Both the position numbers and the translations under genes were made by a program. The notes under the pieces were generated by a model. The model had not been told where the DNA came from. It did no database searches and saw only the letters and a program-made list of their open reading frames with translations. Source: Thermoanaerobacter ethanolicus JW 200 (GTDB taxonomy: Bacteria; Bacillota; Thermoanaerobacteria; Thermoanaerobacterales; Thermoanaerobacteraceae). Taken from it: DNA of 64,000 bases. Of this stretch, positions 15,490 through 24,706 are shown piece by piece. Location: the NCBI RefSeq assembly GCF_003722315.1, contig NZ_CP033580.1:1363001-1427000 (forward strand), in the 5' to 3' direction. Every line of letters starts with the position of its first letter. Position 1 is the first letter of the stretch.

Positions 15490-17292
15490 TTATGCTTCTT
15501 TTTCTATTAATTGGTCTTTGTACTGCAACATATATAAGTTATAATACAGACCTTTCTTTTGCAAAAGCTCGTTGTGAGTACCCATTTCTCTTATGCGTCC
15601 CTTGTGAAGTACAATTATTTTATCTGCATGCTGTATTGTAGATAGTCTATGGGCTATTACAAGGGTAGTACGGCCTTTTGTTAGTTTTTTTAATGCATCT
15701 TGTATAAGCCTTTCTGTTTCTGTATCAATATTCGCTGTTGCTTCATCTAATACTAATATTTTTGGATTAAAAGCTAAAGCTCTTGCAAAGGCTAAAAGCT
15801 GTCTCTGACCGGCTGACAAAGTGGAGCCTCTTTCGGTTACTTTTGACTCATAGCCTTCTGGAAGTTTTTTTATAAAGTGATGAGCATTTACATATTTTGC
15901 TACCATGTAAATATCGTTGTCTGTTATGTTTTTGTTGTTTAGTCTTATGTTTGATTTAATATCTCCCGTAAAAAGAAAGACATCTTGTAATACAACACCT
16001 ATATGTTTTCTTAAATCTTGTTGCCTTACTTTTCTTATGTCAATTCCGTCAATTAAAATTTCTCCTTTTTGTATGTCATAAAATCGACTTAAAAGGCTTA
16101 TTATAGAGCTTTTTCCTGCACCAGTTGCCCCTACAAAAGCTACTGTCTCGCCAGGATTGACCACAAAACTTACATCTTTTAATACCCACTCTTTTCCGTT
16201 GTAAGAAAACCAAACATTTTTAAATTCTATTTTTCCTTGGATGTCTTCCAAAGGAATAGGTTTTTCAGGGTCCTTTATTTGTTCTTTTGTATCTAAAAGT
16301 ATAAAAATTCTTTCTGCTGAAGCCATTGCCGATTGAAGTATGTCATATTTTTCTGATATATCAAAAATTGGCTGAAACAGTTGTTGCAGATAATTTACAA
16401 AAGCGTAAAGTACGCCAAATTCAATTTTGTGAGATATTATGTCTTTCCCACCATACCAGATTAAAAGAGCCAAAGTTAAAGAATATATTACATCCATAGA
16501 AGGACGGAATATTGCAAAAATTGTAAGCTGCCTCATGTTAGCGTCATAATAATCTTTATTTATTTTTTCAAATTCTTTGCTTTTTTTATGCTCTGTTACA
16601 AAAAGTTGTACAATTTTCATCCCACTTATATGTTCTGAAAGAAAAGCATTTATTCTGGCAAGGCGAACTCTTACAAGTCTATAGGCTTGTGAAGCTAATT
16701 TTCTGTATATGTACATTCCTCCAATAATTAACGGAGTAGTAGAGAGGCTGATTAATGCAAGTTTTACATTATAACTTACCATGGCAATGATTATTCCTAA
16801 TATTATAAAGATGTCATTAAAAAGGTTTGCTATAACACTTGTGTACAATTCATTTAAAGTGTCAGTGTCGTTTGTAACACGGGTCACCAACCTTCCTACA
16901 GGGTTTTTATCAAAAAATGATAATGATAAACTCTGTAGATGTTCAAATATCTGTTGCCTTAAGTTAAAAATTATTTTTTGACCTGTGTATTGAATCAAAT
17001 AAATCTGTCCATAATTTATGATAAAGGCTACAGTTATGATTATTAAATACAAAATCCCTATATGTGTAACGCCATTTATTGCTTCTACTTTAGGAATGTT
17101 AGGATTATTTATATAGTTATCAATAGCTTTTTGGACGAGGTATGGTCGTAAAAGGTTTGATGCTGTTACTAAAAGTATACCTACAGCTGCTATAAAAATG
17201 TACAACCAGTAAGGCTTAGCGTATGTCAAAAGCCTTTTCATTATTTTAATGTCAAAAGGTTTGGTCATTACTTCTTCTTGTTGGTATTCCAT
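15490..17292 (-). CDS. ABC exporter subunit, catalytically competent half of a heterodimer
   Basis: A 600-residue membrane/ATPase fusion: six-helix ABC-exporter domain (about 20-310) then an ATP-binding domain (about 340-590) with Walker A GATGAGKSS, Q-loop VLQDVFLF, signature LSAGQ (LSGGQ altered), Walker B ILVLDE with the catalytic Glu, and H-loop IAHRLS. It lies 12 bases after its partner. The partner has a degenerate catalytic site, so the pair fits the asymmetric BmrCD/TM287-288 type of multidrug or peptide exporter; this is the BmrD-like half. Confidence 0.92.
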   Translation of the reverse strand: MEYQQEEVMTKPFDIKIMKRLLTYAKPYWLYIFIAAVGILLVTASNLLRPYLVQKAIDNYINNPNIPKVEAINGVTHIGILYLIIITVAFIINYGQIYLIQYTGQKIIFNLRQQIFEHLQSLSLSFFDKNPVGRLVTRVTNDTDTLNELYTSVIANLFNDIFIILGIIIAMVSYNVKLALISLSTTPLIIGGMYIYRKLASQAYRLVRVRLARINAFLSEHISGMKIVQLFVTEHKKSKEFEKINKDYYDANMRQLTIFAIFRPSMDVIYSLTLALLIWYGGKDIISHKIEFGVLYAFVNYLQQLFQPIFDISEKYDILQSAMASAERIFILLDTKEQIKDPEKPIPLEDIQGKIEFKNVWFSYNGKEWVLKDVSFVVNPGETVAFVGATGAGKSSIISLLSRFYDIQKGEILIDGIDIRKVRQQDLRKHIGVVLQDVFLFTGDIKSNIRLNNKNITDNDIYMVAKYVNAHHFIKKLPEGYESKVTERGSTLSAGQRQLLAFARALAFNPKILVLDEATANIDTETERLIQDALKKLTKGRTTLVIAHRLSTIQHADKIIVLHKGRIREMGTHNELLQKKGLYYNLYMLQYKDQLIEKEA

Positions 17293-17304
17293 TTTATCAC
17301 CGCC

Positions 17305-19053
17305 TTAAACCTCTTTTAATATTGCATCTTCTAATTGCTGTTTTTCATATATGCTGTTATAAAGACCTTTTAGCTTAATAAGTTCTTCATGGGTTCCCCT
17401 TTCAACTATTTCTCCATTATCTAATACTATGATTTCATCAGCGTTTTTTATAGTAGAGATTCTATGAGAGACGATTATAGTTGTTCTATCTTTCATATAT
17501 TCGCGTAAATTGTTTAGTATGGTTTCTTCTGTGTTTGTATCTACAGCAGAGAGACTATCATCTAAAATAAGGATTTTTGGTTCTTTTATTAAAGCCCTTG
17601 CGATAGCTATCCTTTGCTTTTGACCGCCTGAGAGAGTTACTCCTCTTTCGCCTACAATTGTTTGATATTGCTGTGGAAAGTCCATTATATCTTTATGTAC
17701 ATCTGCCATTGAAGCAAATTCTTGTATTTTTTCTAGAGGCTCTTCATTGACAAAGGCTATATTATTGGCTATAGTATCTGAAAATATAAAGTTGTCCTGA
17801 GGTACAAAACCCATGTTTTGTCTTAGAACTTTTAAAGGTATTTCGTTGATGTCATGCCCATCAATAAATATGGTATCTTGCGGTACTTTATAAAGTCTTG
17901 CAAGTAAATTTACAAGAGTGCTTTTACCACTGCCGGTTTTACCTATTATAGCCAGAGTTTTTCCCTTTGGAAGACTTATATTTATATTTTTTAAAACAGG
18001 AGGTAGGCCTTTTTTATAAGAAAATGAGAGATTTTTTATTTCTATATTTCCTTCAATTAGTGTAATATTTGGATCTGCATAGTTATCGGTTATTTCTGGT
18101 ACTTCACTGAAAATTTTATTAAGCCTTTCCATAGAAGCAGAACCTCTTTGAAAAATATTTATCACCCAGCCAAAAGCCATCATAGGCCAGATGAGCATTC
18201 CAAGGTAACTGGTAAATGCTACAAAATCACCCAAAGTGATTAGCCCTTTTATTACTTGTATTCCACCGTAAAGCAAAGCTATTGTAAAACTTAATGCTGC
18301 TAAAAATTGAACAGTAGGGTCAAATAATCCCCAGATTTTAATCATGTTCATATTTGTTTTAAAATTTCTTAAATTTTCCTGTCTGAAGTTTTCTATTTCT
18401 TCTTTTTCTTGAACAAAGGCTTTAATAACTCTGATACCGGATATGCTTTCTTGAACTTTATCTGTTAAAGAGGAAAAAGCTTCTTGAACTTTTAAAAATC
18501 TTGAGTGAATGAGTTTGCCAAAGCGAGTGACTACCAATGCGATAATAGGTAAAGGCAGAAGTGCTAATATAGTCAATTTTGGATCGATAGTAAAAATCAT
18601 TATGATTATTATGGATATGCCTAAAAATAATGCATCTACAGACATTACAATTCCAGGTCCTACTGCCATTCTGACGGCGTTTATGTCATTGGTGGCATGA
18701 GCCATTAAATCACCTGTTTTGTGTTCATTGTAATATTGTGGCGAAAGTTCAAGAAACTTAGCAAAAAGTTGTTCCCTTAGTTCTTTTTCCAAAAGCCTTG
18801 ACATCCCCATTATTTTCATACGCCAAATAAATCTAAAAGCAAATACCAAAATAGCTATACCTATTATCCAAAACGAATACGTTAATAGTACTTTTGGAGT
18901 TAAATCTTTACTTTTAAATAAATCAGTTACTGAACCTAGTAAATGGGGAACTATCATTTGAAGCAAGTCTACTGCTAATAAAAAAATTATACCTATTATG
19001 TAATCCCACTTGTGCTTTTTTATAAATGGAATAACTATTGTAAAACTTTTCAT
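17305..19053 (-). CDS. ABC exporter subunit, degenerate-site half of a heterodimer
   Basis: A 582-residue ABC exporter half. Six membrane helices (about 10-305) and an ATPase domain with Walker A GKTGSGKST, Q-loop FVPQDNF, canonical signature LSGGQ, and Walker B ILILDDS, where the catalytic Glu is replaced by Asp. That replacement, together with the LSAGQ signature in the partner, leaves one normal and one degenerate ATP site, as in BmrC/BmrD. The start at 19053 is chosen because GGGGGA lies 4 bases before it; the longer frame lacks a ribosome site. Confidence 0.92.
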   Translation of the reverse strand: MKSFTIVIPFIKKHKWDYIIGIIFLLAVDLLQMIVPHLLGSVTDLFKSKDLTPKVLLTYSFWIIGIAILVFAFRFIWRMKIMGMSRLLEKELREQLFAKFLELSPQYYNEHKTGDLMAHATNDINAVRMAVGPGIVMSVDALFLGISIIIIMIFTIDPKLTILALLPLPIIALVVTRFGKLIHSRFLKVQEAFSSLTDKVQESISGIRVIKAFVQEKEEIENFRQENLRNFKTNMNMIKIWGLFDPTVQFLAALSFTIALLYGGIQVIKGLITLGDFVAFTSYLGMLIWPMMAFGWVINIFQRGSASMERLNKIFSEVPEITDNYADPNITLIEGNIEIKNLSFSYKKGLPPVLKNINISLPKGKTLAIIGKTGSGKSTLVNLLARLYKVPQDTIFIDGHDINEIPLKVLRQNMGFVPQDNFIFSDTIANNIAFVNEEPLEKIQEFASMADVHKDIMDFPQQYQTIVGERGVTLSGGQKQRIAIARALIKEPKILILDDSLSAVDTNTEETILNNLREYMKDRTTIIVSHRISTIKNADEIIVLDNGEIVERGTHEELIKLKGLYNSIYEKQQLEDAILKEV

Positions 19054-19153
19054 AAAATCCCCCCTGAAACTACAGACAGGCATAATTATTTTTGGATATA
19101 ATATAATTATAACGTAAACATTTAAAATTTCAAAAAAGGAAGGAGGTGTTAAA

Positions 19154-19435
19154 ATGTGGAATTATAAACTCAAAAAAATATCTGTTTTGTCAGTTTTTAA
19201 ATTTACTTTGATTTACGGGATTGTGATAGGCCTAATTCTGGGACTCATTGGTGGTTTATTTGGTGGACTTTTTGCAAACAGCTTTGGAGCTTTTGGTGCA
19301 GGAATAATTGGTGGCCTCATTGGCGGAATAGTTTATGGCATAATTTTTTCTATAGTTAGTGCTTTTGGAGCATGGCTTTTCAACGTAGTTTCTGGCTGGA
19401 TTGATGGCATTGACATACTAGTAGAGAAAAAATAG
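19154..19435 (+). CDS. Small glycine-rich membrane protein, unknown
   Basis: A 93-residue protein, mostly two to three hydrophobic segments with repeated glycine patterns (GLILGLIGGLFGGLF, AGIIGGLIGGIVYGI). GGAAGGAGG ribosome site. It is divergent from the ABC exporter genes with 100 bases between them. No known function; resembles the many small Firmicutes membrane proteins with a short cytoplasmic N-terminus. Confidence 0.75.
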   Translation: MWNYKLKKISVLSVFKFTLIYGIVIGLILGLIGGLFGGLFANSFGAFGAGIIGGLIGGIVYGIIFSIVSAFGAWLFNVVSGWIDGIDILVEKK

Positions 19436-19456
19436 CAAAAAATTATTAAAACTATA

Positions 19457-19484
19457 TTGCACTGTGAAAAAAATGTGATATAAT
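19457..19484 (+). promoter_or_regulatory. Promoter of glnA
   Basis: TTGCAC (19457-19462), 16-base spacer, TATAAT (19479-19484). Start predicted near 19491, giving a leader of about 100 bases that holds the ANTAR-type RNA. Confidence 0.75.
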
Positions 19485-19518
19485 ATTTCTTAGTTAAAAT
19501 TTAATAATAATTTATAGG

Positions 19519-19580
19519 GAAGGCAAGGGCGTCTTCAAATGGGTATTGGCACCCTATTTGAGTGCGCCCTTAATTTATTA
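19519..19580 (+). promoter_or_regulatory. ANTAR-target leader RNA (two hexaloop hairpins) with overlapping terminator
   Basis: Hairpin P1: GAAGGC-[AAGGGC]-GTCTTC (19519-19536, one G-U). Directly after it hairpin P2: AAATGGGT-[ATTGGC]-ACCC(T)ATTT (19537-19559). Both end in six-base loops with A at position 1 and G at position 4, the known ANTAR recognition rule. A competing stem AAGGGCG (19525-19531) / CGCCCTT (19565-19571) destroys P1 and is followed by AATTTATTA, forming a terminator-like hairpin that extends P2. By inference ANTAR binding holds P1+P2 and lets transcription into glnA. Confidence 0.8.
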
Positions 19581-19593
19581 GAGGAGGAAGATT

Positions 19594-20928
19594 ATGGGTA
19601 AAAAATATAGCAAAGAGGATGTTTTAAAACTGGCAAATGAGTATGGAGTGGAATATGTACATCTTCAATTCAGTGACATCTTTGGAGTCATGAAAAATGT
19701 TTCTATCCCAGTAGAAGAACTAAATAAAGCTCTCAACAATGAAATTATGTTTGACGGATCTTCAATTGACGGATTTGTGAGAATTGAAGAATCAGACATG
19801 TATTTAAGGCCGGATCCTGATACGTTTGTGATCTTCCCATGGAGGACAAACTCTGGTGTAGAGGCAAGACTCATATGTGATATTTACAATTACGATGGAA
19901 CTCCCTTTGAAGGAGACCCTCGCTATGTTTTAAAAAGAAATTTAGAAGAGGCGAAGAAATTAGGTTATCAATTTAATGTAGGGCCTGAATGCGAGTTTTA
20001 TCTCTTTTTGACGGATGAAAAGGGTAATCTTACAACAATAACTCAAGACGATGCAAGTTATTTTGACATGGCACCTGTGGACTTAGGAGAAAGCGCAAGA
20101 AAAGAAATGGTATCCACTCTTAAGCAACTAGGGTTTCAAATTGAAGCATCTCATCATGAAGTAGGACCAGGACAACATGAGATAGATTTCAAATATGACG
20201 ATGCATTAACTACTGCTGACAATGTGATGACTTTTAAAATGGTGGTAAGAATAATTGCTCAAAAACATGGGTTACACGCCACCTTTATGCCAAAACCAGT
20301 TTTTGGCATTGCAGGTTCTGGAATGCATATGAACATGTCACTTACAAAAGATGGTAAAAATGCTTTTTATGACCCTTCTGACCCTATAGGGCTAAGTAAA
20401 GTATGTTATAACTATATAGGAGGAATTATAAAACATGCAAAAGCTATGACAGCTATTACTAACCCTATTGTTAATTCTTATAAACGCCTAGTTTCAGGCT
20501 ATGAAGCTCCTGTAAATATTGCTTGGTCTGCAAGAAACAGAAGTCCTTTAATACGAATTCCTGCCAAAAGAGGAGAATCTACAAGAATAGAGCTTAGAAG
20601 TCCTGATCCAACCAGCAATCCTTATCTTGCTTTGGCTGTTGCATTGGCAGCAGGATTAGATGGTATAAAGAATAATATAACACCGCCACCACCTGTAAAT
20701 GCAAATATATACCATATGAATAAAGAAGAATTAGAAAACTTAGGAATTGAAAGACTGCCAGGCTCTTTAGAAGAAGCTTTAAACGAGTTAGAAAAGGATG
20801 AAGTTATAAAAGAAGCATTAGGCGATCATGTGTATACAAAATTCTTGGAGGCTAAAAGAGCAGAATGGGATGAGTACAAAATATACGTTACTCAGTGGGA
20901 ATTAGATCAATATCTTTCTAAATTCTAA
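19594..20928 (+). CDS. glnA: Glutamine synthetase, type I
   Basis: A 444-residue GSI-alpha enzyme that makes glutamine from glutamate, ammonia and ATP as a dodecamer. N-terminal beta-grasp (about 1-105) with the D50-type loop [10 protein letters not shown]; catalytic domain with [19 protein letters not shown], the ATP motif [12 protein letters not shown] and the [12 protein letters not shown] / [16 protein letters not shown] blocks. A GAGGAGG ribosome site is 6 bases upstream. Expression is probably set by transcription antitermination in its leader, by the ANTAR protein encoded 20 bases downstream. Confidence 0.98.
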   Translation: MGKKYSKEDVLKLANEYGVEYVHLQFSDIFGVMKNVSIPVEELNKALNNEIMFDGSSIDGFVRIEESDMYLRPDPDTFVIFPWRTNSGVEARLICDIYNYDGTPFEGDPRYVLKRNLEEAKKLGYQFNVGPECEFYLFLTDEKGNLTTITQDDASYFDMAPVDLGESARKEMVSTLKQLGFQIEASHHEVGPGQHEIDFKYDDALTTADNVMTFKMVVRIIAQKHGLHATFMPKPVFGIAGSGMHMNMSLTKDGKNAFYDPSDPIGLSKVCYNYIGGIIKHAKAMTAITNPIVNSYKRLVSGYEAPVNIAWSARNRSPLIRIPAKRGESTRIELRSPDPTSNPYLALAVALAAGLDGIKNNITPPPPVNANIYHMNKEELENLGIERLPGSLEEALNELEKDEVIKEALGDHVYTKFLEAKRAEWDEYKIYVTQWELDQYLSKF

Positions 20929-20948
20929 GTTAAATTAGAGGTGTCTCG

Positions 20949-21521
20949 ATGAGCCAATGGCGAATTGTTTTAGCAGACAGTAGCGATTTGTCTCGGCAGT
21001 TCATAAAGAATGTGTTATTAGCGAATGGACACTTGGTTTATGAAGCGAGAGATGGCGGAAGTGCTATAAGGCTTTGTCGCGCTCTCGCTCCTGATTTAGT
21101 TATAGCGGATTTGAATCTTGCCAATATAAATGGTTTTGAAGTTGGACGCATTATAAATGAAGATGATATAGCACCTGTAATTTTGATGACTTCTACTCTT
21201 CAAAGAGATTTTCTTGAGGAAATAAGAAAATATTCTGTATTTTCTTATTTATTAAAACCAGTAGACAGAGGGGTACTTTTGTCGACAGTTGAATTTGTCA
21301 TAGAAAATTACAAAAAGTTTAGGAGCATGAAAGAAGAAATTCAAAAATTAAAGCATGAACTTGAAGCGAGAAAAAAGATTGAAAAAGCAAAAGGGTATAT
21401 TATGAAAGCTAAAGGATTGAGTGAAGAGGAAGCTTATAAAATTATGAGAAAGATGAGCATGGATTTGTCAATTCCAATGGAAATAATAGCTGAAATGATA
21501 TTGCAAGAATATAAAGAATAA
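20949..21521 (+). CDS. Response regulator with ANTAR RNA-binding domain (glnA antiterminator)
   Basis: A 190-residue regulator. Receiver domain (1-120) with phospho-acceptor Asp54 (VIADLN), Thr in LMTST and Lys in LLKPVD. A coiled-coil linker (about 122-140) leads into a C-terminal ANTAR three-helix domain (about 140-188: KAKGYIMKAKGLSEEEAYKIMRKMSMD). ANTAR proteins bind pairs of hexaloop hairpins in nascent RNA and prevent termination; such a pair lies in the glnA leader just upstream. Similar glnA-linked ANTAR regulators exist in clostridia. No partner kinase is encoded nearby. Confidence 0.93.
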   Translation: MSQWRIVLADSSDLSRQFIKNVLLANGHLVYEARDGGSAIRLCRALAPDLVIADLNLANINGFEVGRIINEDDIAPVILMTSTLQRDFLEEIRKYSVFSYLLKPVDRGVLLSTVEFVIENYKKFRSMKEEIQKLKHELEARKKIEKAKGYIMKAKGLSEEEAYKIMRKMSMDLSIPMEIIAEMILQEYKE

Positions 21522-21541
21522 GAGGCGTGAGACCGCCTCTT
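21520..21541. terminator. Bidirectional terminator between ANTAR regulator and iadA
   Basis: Stem AAGAGGCG / CGCCTCTT with loop TGAGAC, overlapping the regulator's stop codon and followed by TTATTC; A-rich on the other side, so usable in both directions. Confidence 0.88.
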
Positions 21542-22717
21542 TTATTCTTCAAACATGCTTTTTTTTACTATTTTTTTATCTTTTATCATGAATACTCCTT
21601 TTGCAATAACAGAATGAATATTTAAATTGCTATCTAATACTACTATATCCCCGTCTGATTTTTCCTTGATACACCCCTTGTTTGGATATAAATTCAACAC
21701 TTTTGCTACATTTTCTGTTATTATTTTAATTGCTTGTTCTATTGGCAGTATCCCTTCCACTATAACTTCTCTTAAATCGCGGTATAGAGTTTGTGCACTT
21801 CCCACCATAACCTTTACCAATCGCTTATTTTCATCAAATACTGGAATGCTACCGTTACTGTCAGAACTCATAGTTACCTTTTCTATTGGCAATTTATTTT
21901 CTATAATTTTTTTAATTGCTTCTTTAGGGGTTAAAGCAGTTTTTGTGTGGGCGTCCGGCTTTATATCAGAAGTAAGGTCAATTACGCCACCCATTTCTAT
22001 AAATTTCAATCCTTGTTCAAATAAATGTCCTATTCTGTTTATATGAGTAGGAACAAATTGCGTAATAGGTATTTCAGTATTTTCCACTATTTCAAATAAC
22101 GGGGACAATCCTCTTATTCCATCTCCAACGTGTAAGTGAACTATTCCAGGTTTACCACCCAAAAGTCCTCCAACTCTTGCTTCTGCAGCAAGTTTTGTTA
22201 AATCTTCAGTAGTTGGTTGTGCAGACCTGTGATCTGAAATGGCAATTTCTCCAGTACCTATTACTTTGTCGATTAAAACTAAATCAGACCTTACACTTCC
22301 TGTTAAAGTGCGGGTGGGAAGTTCATAAGCACCGGTATATATGTAGGTAGTTATGCCTTCTTGCTCTAAAGCCCTCGCTTTTGCAAGAAGAGAAGCCATG
22401 CTTCTGGTTATTCCATCTGCTCCCAAGAGGCCTACAACTGTAGTTATTCCACCTTTTGTGATATCAGATAGAGTTATTTCAGGTGTCCTTGTGACTGGTC
22501 CTCCTTCTCCACCGCCTCCTGCGATGTGGACGTGTTGGTCAATGAATCCGGGAACTATGATAAAGCCTTGCAAATCTACAATTTCTACATTTCCAAATTC
22601 CTTCATAGGTTTTATTTCATCAGCAATTCTTATTATTTTTCCATTGCAGATTAAAATATCTTTTCTACCTAAAGGCTGAGGAGAGTAAACTTCTCCACCT
22701 TTTAAAAGTAAAAACAT
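21542..22717 (-). CDS. iadA: Beta-aspartyl (isoaspartyl) dipeptidase
   Basis: A 391-residue amidohydrolase-fold metalloenzyme that cleaves isoaspartyl dipeptides from damaged proteins. Metal-binding HVH in GFIDQHVHIAGGGGEGG (about residues 66-68), the further ligands in YTGAYELPTRT, HLHVGDG and THINRI, and the catalytic Asp in TMSSDSNGS. A composite beta domain frames the barrel at both ends. GAGGTGA ribosome site. Monocistronic, converging on the glnA regulator. Confidence 0.94.
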   Translation of the reverse strand: MFLLLKGGEVYSPQPLGRKDILICNGKIIRIADEIKPMKEFGNVEIVDLQGFIIVPGFIDQHVHIAGGGGEGGPVTRTPEITLSDITKGGITTVVGLLGADGITRSMASLLAKARALEQEGITTYIYTGAYELPTRTLTGSVRSDLVLIDKVIGTGEIAISDHRSAQPTTEDLTKLAAEARVGGLLGGKPGIVHLHVGDGIRGLSPLFEIVENTEIPITQFVPTHINRIGHLFEQGLKFIEMGGVIDLTSDIKPDAHTKTALTPKEAIKKIIENKLPIEKVTMSSDSNGSIPVFDENKRLVKVMVGSAQTLYRDLREVIVEGILPIEQAIKIITENVAKVLNLYPNKGCIKEKSDGDIVVLDSNLNIHSVIAKGVFMIKDKKIVKKSMFEE

Positions 22718-22811
22718 GATCTCACCTCATTTGGTTTCTTTATAATATTTCTTCTCCCATATCCATTATAATACATTTTAAAATTAAAAAGAATTTTTGT
22801 CATGATAATGA

Positions 22812-22835
22812 TATAATAATTGTAGCGATACAATT
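22812..22835 (+). promoter_or_regulatory. -10 box and palindromic operator before the MocR-type gene
   Basis: TATAAT (22812-22817) is followed at once by a 7-bp inverted repeat AATTGTA-GCGA-TACAATT (22818-22835), covering the expected start site. TGTA...TACA half-sites are common for GntR-type regulators, so autorepression is likely. No convincing -35 is seen. Confidence 0.55.
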
Positions 22836-22850
22836 TTGCGAGGGATGGAT

Positions 22851-24284
22851 ATGAATAAAATAACAATTGATAAAAGTAAAAATGTACCTTTGTATATTCA
22901 GTTGTACAGCCAAATAAAAAGATTTATAGAGAATGGCAGCCTGCCAGGCGGTTATAAACTCCCCACTATAAGAAGCCTTGCAAAGGAGTTGGGAGTAAAC
23001 AATATTACAGTGATAAACGCTTATAAGCTTTTAGAACAAAATGGATATGTATATACTAAGGTAGGAAGTGGTACTTATGTATGTGAAGATATAAAAAAAG
23101 AGGAGGACCTTGATGAAACCTTTAAATTAACAGACCAAGGAGAAATTCCCTTAAGGAAAGGAATTATAAATTTTGCTTCTTCATCTCTTAATCCAGAGCT
23201 TTTTCCAGTGGAGGATTTTGGAGATTTAATCAATAGAGTATTGAGAAGAGATGGAGGATATGCATTTGAGTATCAAGACACAAGAGGATATAAACCATTA
23301 AGAGAATCTATAAAAGAATTTGTAAAGAAAGATGAAATATTTACTTATGTTGAAAATATACAGGTAATTTCTGGGGGACAACAAGGTATAGATGTAGTAT
23401 CGAAAGCGCTAATAAATTTTGAAGATAGCATAATTGTTGAAAGACCCACCTATTCGTGGGCTTTAGCCTCTTTTGAATCGAGAGGAGCAGAGATTTTAGA
23501 AGTAGATTTGCAAAAAGATGGCATAAATTTAGAGGAATTAGAGGATAAGTTAAAGAAGTTTAAGCCTAAGTTCATATATACTATACCTAATTTTCACAAT
23601 CCGACCGGCATTGTCTATAGTGAGGATAAAAAAAAGAAACTGATAGAGCTAGCGGAAAAATACGAGACTTATGTATTAGAAGATGATTTTGCCAGTGATT
23701 TAAGTTTTACAGAAGAAAAGATATTGCCACTTAAGGCCTATGATAAATATGACAGAGTCATTTATATAAGAAGTTTCTCAAAGATATACATGCCTGGCTT
23801 GAGGTTAGGGTTTATAATTGCTCCTGAAAGGTTAGTAAGTAGTTTTTTAAAAGCAAAATATGTGACAGATTTATCTACTTCAGGTTTAATGCAAAGAGCC
23901 TTTGATTTATATCTTAGAGAAAATATTTGGAAAAGCCATATTGGGGAAATAAAACAAGTGATGAAAAAAAGATTTGAAAAGATGGGTAAAGGGCTTCAAA
24001 CATTAAAAAATTATGTAGAGTTTGAATATCCTAAAGGGGGTTTTTACTACTGGTTAAGGCTTAAAAACAATATTTCTGCTAAAAATTTGTATTCTAAATG
24101 TTTAGAGAGAAATTTACTTATAGTTCCAGGGGATATGTTTTTTGCAATAAAAAAAGAAAACAATTTTATAAGATTAAGTTTTGCCTCTTGTGAGCTGGAG
24201 GAGATAGAAAAAGGGATAAATATACTGAAAGAGGTTTTAGAAGGAGAATCTAATGAAAACGGCATATATCTTCCTATAATATAA
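22851..24284 (+). CDS. MocR-family regulator (GntR winged helix + aminotransferase-like domain)
   Basis: A 477-residue PLP-dependent transcription regulator. Winged-helix GntR domain (about 5-75: VPLYIQLYSQIKRFIENGSLPGGYKLPTIR). A fold-type-I aminotransferase-like domain (about 110-470) follows, with the PLP-binding Lys in YIRSFSKIYMPGLRLGF and the Asn/Asp contacts in PNFHNPTGIV and LEDDFASDL. The start at 22851 fits the GAGGG ribosome site 6 bases upstream better than the TTG at 22836. An operator-like palindrome covers its promoter. It could also be a true aminotransferase of the LysN/2-aminoadipate type; the DNA-binding domain favours regulation. Confidence 0.9.
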   Translation: MNKITIDKSKNVPLYIQLYSQIKRFIENGSLPGGYKLPTIRSLAKELGVNNITVINAYKLLEQNGYVYTKVGSGTYVCEDIKKEEDLDETFKLTDQGEIPLRKGIINFASSSLNPELFPVEDFGDLINRVLRRDGGYAFEYQDTRGYKPLRESIKEFVKKDEIFTYVENIQVISGGQQGIDVVSKALINFEDSIIVERPTYSWALASFESRGAEILEVDLQKDGINLEELEDKLKKFKPKFIYTIPNFHNPTGIVYSEDKKKKLIELAEKYETYVLEDDFASDLSFTEEKILPLKAYDKYDRVIYIRSFSKIYMPGLRLGFIIAPERLVSSFLKAKYVTDLSTSGLMQRAFDLYLRENIWKSHIGEIKQVMKKRFEKMGKGLQTLKNYVEFEYPKGGFYYWLRLKNNISAKNLYSKCLERNLLIVPGDMFFAIKKENNFIRLSFASCELEEIEKGINILKEVLEGESNENGIYLPII

Positions 24285-24309
24285 AAAAGGCCGTAAGATG
24301 GCCTTTTTA
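24283..24309. terminator. Bidirectional terminator between MocR and bactofilin genes
   Basis: AAAAAGGCC / GGCCTTTTT stem with loop GTAAGAT, flanked by A-run and T-run. Confidence 0.88.
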
Positions 24310-24705
24310 TTTTGTTTGTTCATCTTTTTTGTTAAAATCTGAAGGAGAAGACTTTGTCATTTTAGACTTTCCTTCAAAAATAGCTCCCTCTTCAATTATC
24401 AAATTTTGAACTTCTATATCTCCATAAAGTTTTCCAGTAGAAGTAAGTTGTAGCTGGCCTTTGGCAAATATATTTCCCTTTACTTCACCTGAAACGATTA
24501 TATTATCTGTTGTTATATTCGCTTCTATTTTTGCTGACTCACCTATTACAACATTTCCTTTTGTTTCTATTTGACCTGTAAAATTACCGTCTATCCTTAG
24601 AGTGCCTTCTGATTTAATTGTGCCTTCAAAAGTTGAATTTTTTCCTATGACGGTATCAATTTTGTCTGGATTAACTTCTACAATCTGTTCTCTTTTTTGA
24701 AACAT
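24307..24705 (-). CDS. Bactofilin (polymer-forming cytoskeletal protein)
   Basis: A 132-residue protein with the bactofilin DUF583 beta-helix (about 18-110: DTVIGKNSTFEGTIKSEGTLRIDGNFTGQI...GKLYGDIEVQNLIIEEGAIFEGKS). Short polar N- and C-terminal tails are usual. Bactofilins form nucleotide-free filaments at the membrane and often scaffold wall enzymes. The start at 24705 has AAAGGGG 7 bases upstream and follows the M23 peptidase stop by one base, so the two are coupled; bactofilin-M23 pairing is a recurrent arrangement. Confidence 0.93.
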   Translation of the reverse strand: MFQKREQIVEVNPDKIDTVIGKNSTFEGTIKSEGTLRIDGNFTGQIETKGNVVIGESAKIEANITTDNIIVSGEVKGNIFAKGQLQLTSTGKLYGDIEVQNLIIEEGAIFEGKSKMTKSSPSDFNKKDEQTK

Positions 24706-24706
24706 A

